Source of the DNA: Candolleomyces eurysporus
Lineage: Eukaryota; Basidiomycota; Agaricomycetes; Agaricales; Psathyrellaceae
Direction of reading: 5' to 3'
DNA: 64,000 nt
NCBI GenBank assembly: GCA_027579435.1
Contig: JANBPK010000722.1
Span: 1 to 64,000 of the forward strand
The notes below the pieces were generated by a model. That model searched no databases and was not told the DNA's origin. It saw only the letters and a program-made list of their open reading frames with translations. The position numbers were made by a program, and so were the translations under genes. Shown one piece after another: positions 11,131 through 20,476 of this stretch (its first letter is position 1; the number at the start of each line of letters is the position of its first letter).

Positions 11131-12258
11131 TAAGGGGGTTGGGGGCAAACTTTTGGTGCAGCCAAACAAGGACAAATCGTAATANCCCCCCCTGCGTTCT
11201 GGTAACATCAAGGTAACATATCGACGCCATAGCTCAATGTAATCAATACGGATTCATTTAAAACATGGTACATAGACTCAGGGAGCACTATTGTACGTGA
11301 ATATACAAAAAGAAAGGGCGAAAAAATGCTCATAGTACAGGAATTGTGCGATGAGGCAGTCAGCAACGCGACGCGTCGGTCGCGTGACTCGCGTCCTGCC
11401 TGCCCTTGCACGTCTCCCCGTTGCACCATGCCCCAGATTCCGAGAGGCGGTGGTCCTAGACAGTCGGTGAGCAGCCGACCTGCTCTCGGAGATCGGATGT
11501 ATGCTGCCAGTGTGAATTTTCTTGATGCAGATTGCATATTGACACTATACCAAAGGAACTCGATCCCGACCGCTGAACCGGCTCAACGACTCTGTATAAG
11601 GCTCCCTCCTAGTGGAATGTTCTCTTTTCCACTCTATAACGCTAAGAGGCACTCTCAATAGCGATCCGACTCAGAGATCGCGTTGTGCACGCTGTCGGGC
11701 TCGCGGGAAGTGTTCCGCCTGCAGTAAAATCAAGAAAATCGTCCATTTCCAGAAGACAGCCCGTGTTCCAGCTCGAGAGAACATAAATGCAAGCCTATTC
11801 AAATCATGCAAGCAGTGTAAAGATCCCAGTATTGCAAAGACAACAGCGAGAAAGCAAAGAGCAGCTGAAAGAGGTAAGTGTATCCTCTAAATAGCGCATA
11901 CATCTCACACATTCCAGGTCGTCGCATTGTCAGGGCTTCAGTGGTGCGCTATTGGGAGACATGAAGTGCCACTAGAGGCTTGTCGTGACGAGAATGGCGT
12001 GGCACGGCTGAATTGCCAGCAGTGCTTAGCGAACCAAAGGGAACAGTATGCAGTGGGAAACGCTGCACGACAAATCGACGAGGCGGCAGACGCTCCGGCG
12101 GAGGAGGCGTGGCGGAAAGACGAAAGAAGCCCGAAGGGTTTCTTTCGTCTTTCCCTCACCTCAAAATCACCACTATCTAAACCATTCGGATTCAGAACTG
12201 CGTGGAAGAACTAGGATCAAGGCTCGCAAAGCGAGCCAGGCCGACGCGGCGGCCCAAA
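11131..12258 (+). other. About 1.1 kb insertion within an array spacer
   Basis: In other units the spacer runs from 'gggagatgtatttattggta' straight into 'cttgtcgctacctagacg'. Here the left part stops at about 11130 (ggacggagatctatg) and the right part resumes at about 12259 (aaatatcttgtactgcctgt). This extra DNA makes the distance between copies 5 and 6 3151 bases instead of about 2040. The insert carries a Cys-rich reading frame. No clear terminal repeats or target duplication were seen, so the type of event is open. Confidence 0.6.
11612..12214 (+). CDS. Cys-rich, probably zinc-binding protein, 5' end unresolved
   Basis: Two exons can be joined in frame, one ending at 11873 and one starting at 11934, around a 60-base intron (GTAAGT...CAG). 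The protein has paired cysteines: CARCRARGKCSAC, KSCKQCK, WCAIGRHEVPLEAC and LNCQQC, with the first block followed by basic residues. This layout fits a small zinc-binding module of the kind found in RNAi-linked Stc1-type or other fungal CxxC proteins, but similarity to a named family is not established. The start codon is not clear: no good ATG lies before the first Cys pair, and an exon upstream (11326-11650) is possible. It is the only gene of the insertion in this spacer. Confidence 0.5.
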
Positions 12259-12619
12259 TATCTTGTACTGCCTGTCACCCCTAGATGTTTGCATGACTTG
12301 GCCACAATCATTACTTTGATACGATACCCGTGGCTCAGAGAAGCTGGGGTTCTGTGGACGAAGAGCTACATCGACGACGCTTTGATACTCATTGACTGGA
12401 TGGGATTGTAGGCCACGTCAACAATTTGTTCTGCCAGTTTCCAGCTTTTATCGAAAGTTTTGCCCCCGCGTTCCACAACACGAGCGGACGAGAGGACCGT
12501 CGTACTGAACGGACCGTAAAGGGCTTGGCTGGGCAGGTTGGTAGGCCTGTGGCTGTGCCAACACCAGTTGACCGCAAGCAAAGCCGCAGCTCGGAAACAC
12601 TCTTTCTCCGCCCACCGTC

Positions 12620-13964
12620 ATGATCACTCATCTCCCAGAGGATATCCTACTGGAGATCATAAAACCCNTCAGCTCCGATATTCAAACGCTCTGCTCTTGT
12701 GCGCTGACCTCTCATGCATGGGCACAGAGCTGTCGGCCGTACATTTTCCGCATAGTCAATTTCGGGGGGGAGAAGATCCAGATATAACAAGCTGCGCGAT
12801 GCCTTGGACAATAATCCGTCCCTTGGAGACTACGCCCATGAACTCCATATATATGTCGGGCATGTCAAATCGGAAGAGGACGCAGGCGATTCCCATATTG
12901 ACATGAGCGACCCAGCATTACCCCAGTTGCTGGGCCGCTTTAATCAGTTGAAAACAGTTTCGATCGGCTTTAGGCTCAAGTCAAGAGATGTTGCAATGCC
13001 GAAGACTCTGATGGAGCGCTTTTCGAGAGTTTTCGGACTGGAAACCCTGAGGAACGTGTCCTTGACCAGTTTCGGGTCCTTCCCTATCTTCATACTGGCC
13101 CATGCAATGCATGTGACGAATCTCCTACTCTACCATTTCGACACACAAATCCCAGACGAATCTCGTCCGACTCCACCCTCCCAGGCCCAGAATAATCCCC
13201 CTGCTCGAACTCGTGTTCCGATCTCTTTGTCCCTTGAAGAATGTCCAGCACAGACCCATCAGGCTTTTGCAAGATTAATAAAGGAACGAAGAGGACTTTT
13301 CGAATCTCACTGGCTCGAAAAGCTCGTTCTTGCACCGAATTACGATGGTCCCGTTGTCGACGAACTTGGACCCTGCCGTGACCTACTGGAAGCGGTGGGA
13401 GGAAGCCAGCAGGGTGTACGTAGGGCAGAATGTCTTTCACACTTCACATTCAAACCAGGTGAGTGTGTAGACGGGAATCCTCCCTGCTATGGCGATCTTG
13501 TGAGAGATTCTGACACTAACACTTTATCTTGCCATTCTATAGGCAACAAGGACTTCCGATATGCAAGTTTCGGATCGGTGCTACCCTCCAGCATCACATG
13601 TCTTGTGGTCGATTTCTCTCACTTAATGGATGGTTGGGTTTTCTCGAGACACTGCGATGAGTTGGTAGGGTTTTTCAGGAATTTTGGAGGCCTAGGACCA
13701 TCAGTGCGGGAAATCCAGCTCCGATTTCGGGCTTTTCAATTGCACATGAATATCCCGAATGACGTACCCAAGATTGACCAGCTTCTCAAGTCTGAAGAAC
13801 TATTCCCTTTGCTCCAAAAGCTCTGTGTCGTAGTGGTGGAAATTCAGTATTCGTCCAGGCTTGAAACTGGGGTGATGAAGGAACGCTATGAGCAGAGGTT
13901 CAAGCGATGGTTCCCGTCTTTGGGCGAAACTGGTCGATTGGTCGTTGAATGGACTCTGCCTTAG
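12620..13964 (+). pseudogene. F-box-like protein, array copy 6 (frameshifted)
   Basis: The start and F-box-like segment are present (HLPEDILLEIIKP, one N, SDIQTLCS, then CRPYIFRIVNF). In the following variable loop a G run (ttcggggggg agaag) and missing bases relative to copy 7 shift the frame into a TAA near 12786. From 12804 the frame is open to a TAG at 13962-13964. An 84-base intron homologous to that of the other copies (13459-13542) is a multiple of three without stops, so the frame reads through it. This copy belongs to a second subfamily with copies 7 and 10, marked by CPAQTHQAFARLIKERRG. Confidence 0.75.
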
Positions 13965-14131
13965 CAATACATACTTCCAGGCGGTTGGGCTATCAAAACG
14001 TGTCCTCCTCACCGTGTTCGTATTTCTACTATGTATACAATTTGATTACCGTTCTTCTTCGTCTATCCTTCTCGTCATGTCTTGTTATCACGATCTTCCA
14101 CGTCCTATCGCTGACCGAACACGTCCGACAG

Positions 14132-14244
14132 CCCTAGGGGACTCCCTAGTGCGAATAGTTTAAGCATTCGGCGACAAGTCGGCAAAGTTTAAGCTCTCTC
14201 CGAGAGTGGTAAGAAAAGTGAAAGGGCTCATGAACTTCTTTTGA
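14132..14244 (+). pseudogene. NDC1 last-exon relic 6
   Basis: After 'gacag' it aligns to 731-852 (gactccctagtgcgaatagt, ggcgacaagtcggcaaagtt, ctctccgagagtggtaag) with a TAG early in frame. Confidence 0.8.
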
Positions 14245-14663
14245 AAGGGTGGCCAGGAATATGCACTAAAAATGAATCAGAGGGGGGCCATGTCACATTT
14301 ATTCGTTCCTGTTGCCGCTACCTAGACATTCGCACAATTCGGCAATGATCCCGATTTGATACGATATCCGTGGCTCTAGGAAGCTGGGATTCTGTACATG
14401 AGGAGCTACATCAATGCTGTTTTGGTGTCAATGCCTTTCCCTATTCTTTGACTGGATGGTATTGTAGAGCCGTCGTAGGTATTTCAGCAACGCATTCTGC
14501 CAGTTTCTGCCATTTATCGAACGTGCTGCTATTGCGTCCTGCAACACCAGCGGACGGGAGGACCGTAAAGAGCTTGGCAGGTTGGCAGGGCTGTGGCTGT
14601 ACCAACACCAGTTGACCGCAAGCAAAGCTGCAGATCGGAAACGATCTTTCTCCGCCCACCGTC

Positions 14664-16040
14664 ATGATCGCTCATCTCCCAGATGATATCCTACTGGAGA
14701 TCATAAAGCTCCTCAGTTCCGATATTCAAACTCTCTGCTCTTGTGCGCTGACTTCTTATGCATGGGCACAGGGCTGTCGGCCGTACATTTTCCGCATAGT
14801 CGATCTCGGGGCGATGATGCACTCCAGATCCAGATACAACAAGCTGCGCGGTGTCTTGGAGAACAATCCGTCCCTTGGAGACTACGCCCATGAACTCCAT
14901 CTATATACCGGACATTTCAAATCGGAACAGGACGCAGGCGACGTATTCCATGTTGACATGAGCGACCCGGCGTTACCCCAGTTCCTGGGCTGCTTTAACC
15001 AGTTAGAAACAGTTTCAATCGTTTGCAGGTCCGAGCTGGAAGACGTTGCCATGCCAGAGACTCTGGTGGAGCGCTTTTTGAGGGTGTTTGGATTGGAAAC
15101 TTTGAGGAACGTGTCCTTGACTAGATTCAGGTTCTTCCCTATCTTCATACCGGCCCATGCAACGCAAGTGACGGATCTCCGACTCTACTCGACCCATCTC
15201 GACACACAAATCCCAAACGAAACTCGTCCGACTCCACCCTCCCAGGCCCAGAATAATCCCCTTACTCGAACTCGCGTTCCAATCTCTTTGTGCCTTAGAA
15301 AATGCCCAGCACAGACTCATCAGGCTTTTGCAAGATTGATAAAGGAACGAAGAGGACTTTTCGAATCTCACTGGCTCGAAAAGCTCGTTCTTTCACCGGA
15401 GTACGATGGTCCCGTTGTCGACGAACTCGGACCCTGCCGTGACCTACTGCAAGCGGTGGGAGGAAACCAGCAGGGTATACGTAGGGCAGAATGTCTTTCA
15501 CACTTCACACTCGAACCAGGTGAGTGTGTGGACGCGAATCTTCCTTCCTACGGCAACCTTGAGAGAGATTTCGACACTAACGCTTTATCTTGCCATACTA
15601 TAGGCAACAAGGACTTCCGATATGCAAGCTTCGGATTGGTGCTACCCTCCAGCATCACACGTCTTGTGATCGATTTCTCCGTCTTATCGGATAATTGGTC
15701 CATCTGGAGACACAGCGGTGAGCTGGTGCGGTTTTTCTGGAATTTTGGAAGCCTAGGATCACCAGTGCGTGAAATCAAGCTCCGAATTCGGTCGCCTCAA
15801 TTGCGCGCGGATATCCCGAAACACATACCCACGATTGACCAGCTTCTCACGTCTGAAGAACGATTCCCTTCGCTCGAGAAGTTCTGTGTTGTAACGGTGA
15901 AACGCCAGTATTCGTTCTGGCCTGAACCTCTTGATGTTGGGGCAATGAAGGAAATCTGCGAGCGGGGGTTAAAGCGCTGGTTCCCGTCTTTGAGCGAAAC
16001 TGGTCGATTGGTTGTTGAATGCACTGTCGCGGTGCTTTAG
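14664..16040 (+). CDS. F-box-like protein, array copy 7 (intact)
   Basis: The frame is open from ATG 14664 to TAG 16038-16040. By analogy with the other copies an intron lies at 15520-15603 (GTGAGT...TAG, 84 bases), giving 430 aa; because this intron is a multiple of three and has no stop, the unspliced frame gives 458 aa with the insert ECVDANLPSYGNLERDFD. The F-box-like segment is HLPDDILLEIIKLLSSDIQT, then CRPYIFRIVDLG. The second half carries the leucine-rich pattern FGLETLRNVSLTRF and SSITRLVIDFSVL. Same subfamily as copies 6 and 10. Role as for copy 1: a probable SCF-type substrate receptor. Confidence 0.8.
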   Translation: MIAHLPDDILLEIIKLLSSDIQTLCSCALTSYAWAQGCRPYIFRIVDLGAMMHSRSRYNKLRGVLENNPSLGDYAHELHLYTGHFKSEQDAGDVFHVDMSDPALPQFLGCFNQLETVSIVCRSELEDVAMPETLVERFLRVFGLETLRNVSLTRFRFFPIFIPAHATQVTDLRLYSTHLDTQIPNETRPTPPSQAQNNPLTRTRVPISLCLRKCPAQTHQAFARLIKERRGLFESHWLEKLVLSPEYDGPVVDELGPCRDLLQAVGGNQQGIRRAECLSHFTLEPGECVDANLPSYGNLERDFDTNALSCHTIGNKDFRYASFGLVLPSSITRLVIDFSVLSDNWSIWRHSGELVRFFWNFGSLGSPVREIKLRIRSPQLRADIPKHIPTIDQLLTSEERFPSLEKFCVVTVKRQYSFWPEPLDVGAMKEICERGLKRWFPSLSETGRLVVECTVAVL

Positions 16041-16207
16041 CGGGACGTACTTCCAGGCGGTTAGGCTATCAGGATGTGTCCTCCTCCTTGTGTTTGCATT
16101 CTTCCTGCACATACGCTTTCATTGCTGTTCTTCTCTGTCTATACTTTTCGTTATTTCTTATCGTCATGTTCTTCCACGTCCTATCACTGATCAAACACTC
16201 CTAACAG

Positions 16208-16320
16208 CCCTAAAAATACCTTAGCACGAATAATTCGAACATTGGGCGACAAGTCGGCAACGTTTAGGCTCCCTCAGAGAGTGATGAGGAAAGTGAAAGG
16301 GCTCACGGGCTCCTTTTTGA
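16208..16320 (+). pseudogene. NDC1 last-exon relic 7
   Basis: After 'taacag' it aligns to 731-852 (cacgaataattcgaacattg, ggcgacaagtcggcaacgtt, ggctccctcagagagtgatg) and ends in TGA. Stops in frame exclude coding. Confidence 0.8.
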
Positions 16321-16617
16321 AAGGATGGCCAGGAATATGCATGAGAAAATGAATCAGAGGAGAGGGGGAGATGCATTCGTACCGCTCGGCCATGATCATG
16401 ACTTAATGTGCAGCTCAGGGAAGCTGAAGCTCTCTGGACATGAGGAGCTCGACTTGGTTGAGCCCTAATAGACAAGCGTGTCTAATGCACGCAGGCAGNT
16501 AGGTAGTTAAGTGCACAAAGAGCCAAGGCCATAGCACTGCCAATCACCTGCAAACAAACATTGAAGCCTGAGCTGAACTAATCGGGGCTTGGAAACACTC
16601 TTTCTCCGCTCATCGTC

Positions 16618-17979
16618 ATGGTCGCTCATTTCCCAGAAGACATCCTACTGGAGATCATTAAATACCTCAGTTCCGACATCCAAACTCTCTGTTCTTGTTC
16701 GCTGATCTCTTGTGCATGGGCACGGGGTTGTCAGCCGTCCATCTTCCGCGTAGTCAATCTCAGCGGGAGACAACACCCCAGGTCTATCTACCGGAAACTG
16801 GACAACGTCTTGAAGAAGAATCCGTCGCCTGCATACTACACCCATGAACTGCATCTATTTATCGGACACGTCGAATCGGAAGAAGACGCAGGCAACGATT
16901 CCTATGTTGACATGGGCGACCCGGGATTTCCTCAATTTTTGGGCCGCTTTAACCAGCTGAAGCAGGTCTCCATCGTCCGCTCATACAATTCGAGAGATGT
17001 TGGAATTCCAAAGTCTTTGGTGGAGCCCTTTGCAAGGGTTTTTAGACTGGAAACCTTGAGGGACGTGACCTTGTCTGGATTTTCGTCGTTCCCCATCTCT
17101 CTACTGGCCCACGCGCCGTATGTAACAGATATCTGGCTCCATTCGGTTCATTTCGACACACGAAACCTAGACCAAAACCCTCCGACTTCGCCCCCCCCAG
17201 ACCCCGAACACGCCCCCAGCTCGCGATCGTGTTCCGATCTCTTTAGCTGTGAAGTCCTGCCCACCACAGACCTATTGTGCTTTGGAAAGATTGGTGCGGG
17301 AACGAGGAGGACTTTTCGAAGCTCACTGGATCGACAAGCTCGTCCTCGCTCCGAACTACGATAGCTCCGTTGTCGGCGAAATCGAACCCTGCCACGATCT
17401 TCTGCAAGCAGTGGGAGCAAGTCAGCAGGTTGCGGATGGCGCGGAACGTCTTTCATATTTCAGATTGGAACCAGGTAAGTGCGTCTCACGAAAAGCGCAT
17501 TCTTTTATTGTAGAGCGCGACGCTAACGACTATCCTGTCATACTCAAGGCAATGATGGCTTCCGATACGCAAGCTATGGATCAGTTCTACCCTCCAGCAT
17601 CACACATCTTGTTTTCGATTTCACTGACATGTGGGATGACTGGTTTTTCGATAGACATAGCGATGAGTTGGTGCAATTTCTCAGAAACTTGAGAGTCCCA
17701 AGACTATCGCTGCATGAAATCCAGCTTCGCATTCCGTTTTCAACACTTCTAACGAACGCGGTTATCCCAAACGCCGCCTCCGAGATCGACCGGCTTCTCT
17801 GCTCCGAAGAACTGTTCCCCTCACTCCAGAAGTTTTGCGTTGTGTTGGAAGTACTCAGTTTCTTGGGAATGCCCGATGTTGGGACGATGAAGGAAGAGTG
17901 GAAGCAGGAGTTCAGTCGATGGTTCCCGTCTTTAGACGAAACCGGTCGATTGGTTGTGGAATGCGATTTGGTTGATTGA
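16618..17979 (+). pseudogene. F-box-like protein, array copy 8 (one-base frameshift in a C run)
   Basis: Start and F-box-like segment are intact (HFPEDILLEIIKYLSSDIQT). The frame is broken at about 17192-17199, where a run of eight C appears; seven C restore the frame into PQTPNTPPARDRVPISLAVK and on to the donor GTAAGT at 17475. Exon 2 starts at 17549 after AAG and is open (GNDGFRYASYGSVLPSSITH) to the TGA at 17977-17979. It forms a third subfamily with copy 9 (SCAWARGCQP, RLETLRDVTLSGF). The homopolymer break may be a sequencing error, in which case this is a working gene of about 420 aa. Confidence 0.7.
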
Positions 17980-18126
17980 TATATTCAGCCATGGACGGTT
18001 GCGTTATCATGGTTTTCGTATTTTAAGAACGCTTTCATTATCCTCCTTCTCTGTCTATCCCTTTCGGTCTTTGTCGTCACAGTCTTCCATAAGTACGTCC
18101 TATTGCTAACAGAGCGCTGCTAACAG

Positions 18127-18237
18127 CATACAAAACTCCCTAGCGGGAATAGTCCGAACGTTTGGCGACAAGCTGACGGCATTTAGGCTCCCTCCGAGAA
18201 GCACACGGAAGGTGCGGGGATTCATGGGCATGGACTT
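18127..18237 (+). pseudogene. NDC1 last-exon relic 8
   Basis: After 'taacag' it aligns to 731-852 (ctagcgggaatagtccgaac, ggcgacaagctgacggcatt, aggctccctccgagaag) and passes directly into a FunK1-like remnant. Confidence 0.85.
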
Positions 18238-18700
18238 GCACTGGAAGTGTGTCATCGATGGCCGTCGAGCGGCCCATTGATTCGAATTCGAATCTCTTTT
18301 CGATAAGTGGGTCTCGGCCGCCGTTCACTATGACGTGAAGTCGGGCATGCAAGACCGACACTATCGATCCCGAGCTCTAGGACTGGGCATCTCCCAACAT
18401 GTAGGTATGTAAGTCAAACGCGAGTTCAGGGTTCTGCGGTTGGATCAAGCCTCTTTGGCAAATATTCCCCGTCGCTAAGATGACCCACCAGATGGCCGCT
18501 GATATTTCCAGATCCTAACATTGTTACTAACGTTGCAGGAGAAATCGAGTTAGGTCGTCCCTAGATTGGTTCAAGATATTTCAGATTATCGGTACTTGGC
18601 TTCAACATTTTTGCACGACATTTTTNCGTCCAGACTCCATGTTTAGATGTTCGTTCTATCCTCTTGATTCGCTCACACTAAATATAATTGAATATGCTTT
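18238..18700 (+). pseudogene. FunK1 kinase remnant joined to NDC1 relic
   Basis: The translation around 18270-18400 reads FEFESLF...AAVHYDVKSG and RALGLGI with stops between, which matches the FunK1 pattern RHELESFFYILLWGALHYD seen in the intact gene at 24387-26818. No frame is open for more than about 40 codons. The inverted counterpart at 28660-29140 shows the same remnant. Confidence 0.6.
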
Positions 18701-18919
18701 CCGATGATGGTGTATTTAATACAATTGCAAGAACCCGTAGACTAGCAATATACCGCCGCGTTCCTGGTAGCGTGGATTGCGCACTTCCTGAAGCTCAAAA
18801 ANTTGTATCGCAGACGCTCTGACCCTTGAAACATTACATTCTCTGCCCATAAATAAGCGGCGTAGGAGGAATTCCTCGAATCAATTTGTCGTCTCATTAA
18901 CGCCTAGTTAGAGTTGGAA

Positions 18920-19431
18920 TTAAGGGAATCCCTTTCCAGTGGCGCTCTTGTATATCTCTCGGATAAAATCAGAGAACGTTTCATTCTTCGTTTGCTCAAC
19001 GAGGGACTCGTTATTCTGAACACCTTCCTTGAGAACCTTCTCTTGGAACACGTCGATAGCTGGCCGTATAGAAAGAGGGTGAGCCGACGAAGGAAGATGA
19101 TAATCAAGTCGCAGCGTACCCTTGCCAAGGACGTCTTCATAATGCGAGATAGTAGTAGGCATGAGCAAATGTTGAAAGAGGGGACACCGTCAGTGACGTT
19201 CAGGGCTAGAAGGCCGAAGCGATGAGGGTACGCACCTTCCTTCGCCTCACCCTCCTTTCCAGCACCGAGAGCACCGTTGAGATTCCCGAGGACGCCGTCT
19301 ACCGCGCCGTTCCCACTGATGAAGCCAAGGCCGTTGTTGTTGCTGTCATTGGAATTCTGGCCGCTCTGCTGTTGATTGTTATTGTTCGCGGCGTTGACGG
19401 CGGTCTCAGCGTCTTCCTTCAAGAAGTCCAT
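18920..19431 (-). CDS. Small conserved fungal protein, 116 aa, with a 15-base micro-exon
   Basis: Exons (minus strand) 19431-19236, 19134-19120 and 19059-18920 join in frame to 351 bases. Introns are GTGCGT...AG and GTACGC...CAG. The N-terminus is MDFLKED followed by a Q/N/S-rich and Gly-rich low-complexity part; the C-terminus reads KEDVLGKAIDVFQEKVL, VQNNESLVEQTKNE and SDFIREIYKSATGKGFP. This layout (MDF start, N/Q/G-rich linker, QNNES box, IR..YKS.TG ending) is that of a widespread short hydrophilic fungal protein with no firm function known to me. The middle exon is only 15 bases (acgtccttggcaagg), needed to restore the KED-x-LGKA box. Its last 17 codons are duplicated in the right inverted arm. 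Confidence 0.7.
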
Positions 19432-20296
19432 AGTGGAAGGGAAATTGGGTGACGGTGACGGAGGAATATTCCTGGGGAGGCGCAGGCAAAAAGCAGCCTT
19501 TATTCGATCTCGAGGGGGCGATCCATTCCTATGAATGGGTGCCTGATCCCGAAGATCAAGAGGTTCGGGAGTGATTTTCGCCCGCAGTCATGGACGCCGG
19601 GGTTTCGGAGGACGTCTGGAAGCCGGTTTGAGTGCCCCTAACCCTGACTACCCATGTTCGGTTGCCAGGGACCTAGGACAGGCAGTGGTTACGGGAGGAT
19701 AGTCACGTCCTGCGCCGCTGCCACCATTCCACCCAAGCGATTAGAACTCAGGGGTTCTCTCGAGGCTTTGAAGCCTGCGTGGCATGGGCGATCGCGGTTG
19801 AGGCAAGACTATGTACCCTGTCAAGCGCTTTCTTATTCGGATGCGATGTCGACTCTAGGCAACGACCTTTTGGGCTCGCCCCTCCTGACATGACAATCCG
19901 ACTGAATAGTATTACCGTCATGATAGATTGATCGGCCTAGGTGTGTACCACGGTATCCACGAGAGTGCACCAAAATTCGAAAAAGAGAGGTAATGCGACA
20001 GTTGTAGCGGAATGAACCAGAGAAAAGCTTGTTTGAGTCGTAGGATGAATGAGAGCAGAAATGAGCAAGAAACGAGCGTCATCGCCGTCTGTTTTGATGA
20101 GGCATCACGAAGCCGAAGTCGCGGGGTTGTTGCGCCATAGGTACCCAGAGGTTTAAAGCACAGAAAGGGAGGTATCGCGGTCTTGTGCGACCCATACAGG
20201 ACTATCGACGCAACAAGACGCACCACAAGGCACGCTAAACATTTGTTTTGTGTTTGAATCGACGAGCGCCCAAGAGACAGGGCGAACGGTGATGAT

Positions 20297-20303
20297 TATA
20301 TAA
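20297..20303 (+). promoter_or_regulatory. TATA-like box of the KRE6/SKN1-like gene
   Basis: TATATAA lies 174 bases before the ATG at 20477 and is followed by a long pyrimidine-rich stretch (20311-20470), a common arrangement for strongly used fungal promoters. Functional use is inferred. Confidence 0.5.
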
Positions 20304-20476
20304 TTTCACTTGGCATTTCTGCTCCCATTTCCTGTTTTTTGCTCCCACCGTCATCATTGTCTTCGTCGCCGTCGCCTTCGTCGTTGTGCCTTCGCTGTCC
20401 GGGCTATTGCCAACGTCGTCGACGCCCTTCCCTCTCCTTCTCCCTTCGTCGCTCACGACGTCCTTCATTCCTTACC

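Larger units (their letters stand above)
14040..18970. repeat. Left arm of large inverted duplication
   Basis: This segment recurs reverse-complemented at about 28375-33145. Matching landmarks in mirrored order are: the end of the small gene (18920-18965 with 28390-28439), the FunK1 relic (18240-18640 with 28700-29140), NDC1 relic 8 with relic 9, F-box copy 8 with copy 9, relic 7 with relic 10, copy 7 with copy 10, and relic 6 with relic 11. Arm ends were placed by eye and may be off by some tens of bases. Confidence 0.85.

Noticed and set aside
18280..18310. tRNA B-box-like sequence (gattcgaattcgaatctc)
   Set aside because: No matching A box or cloverleaf arms at the right distance; the stretch belongs to the FunK1 remnant.
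20339..20476. Upstream extension of the KRE6-like gene
   Set aside because: The frame is open but begins with TTG and codes a low-complexity Ser/Leu/Pro stretch from a pyrimidine-rich leader. ATG 20477 has a strong context and gives a protein of the family's usual size.
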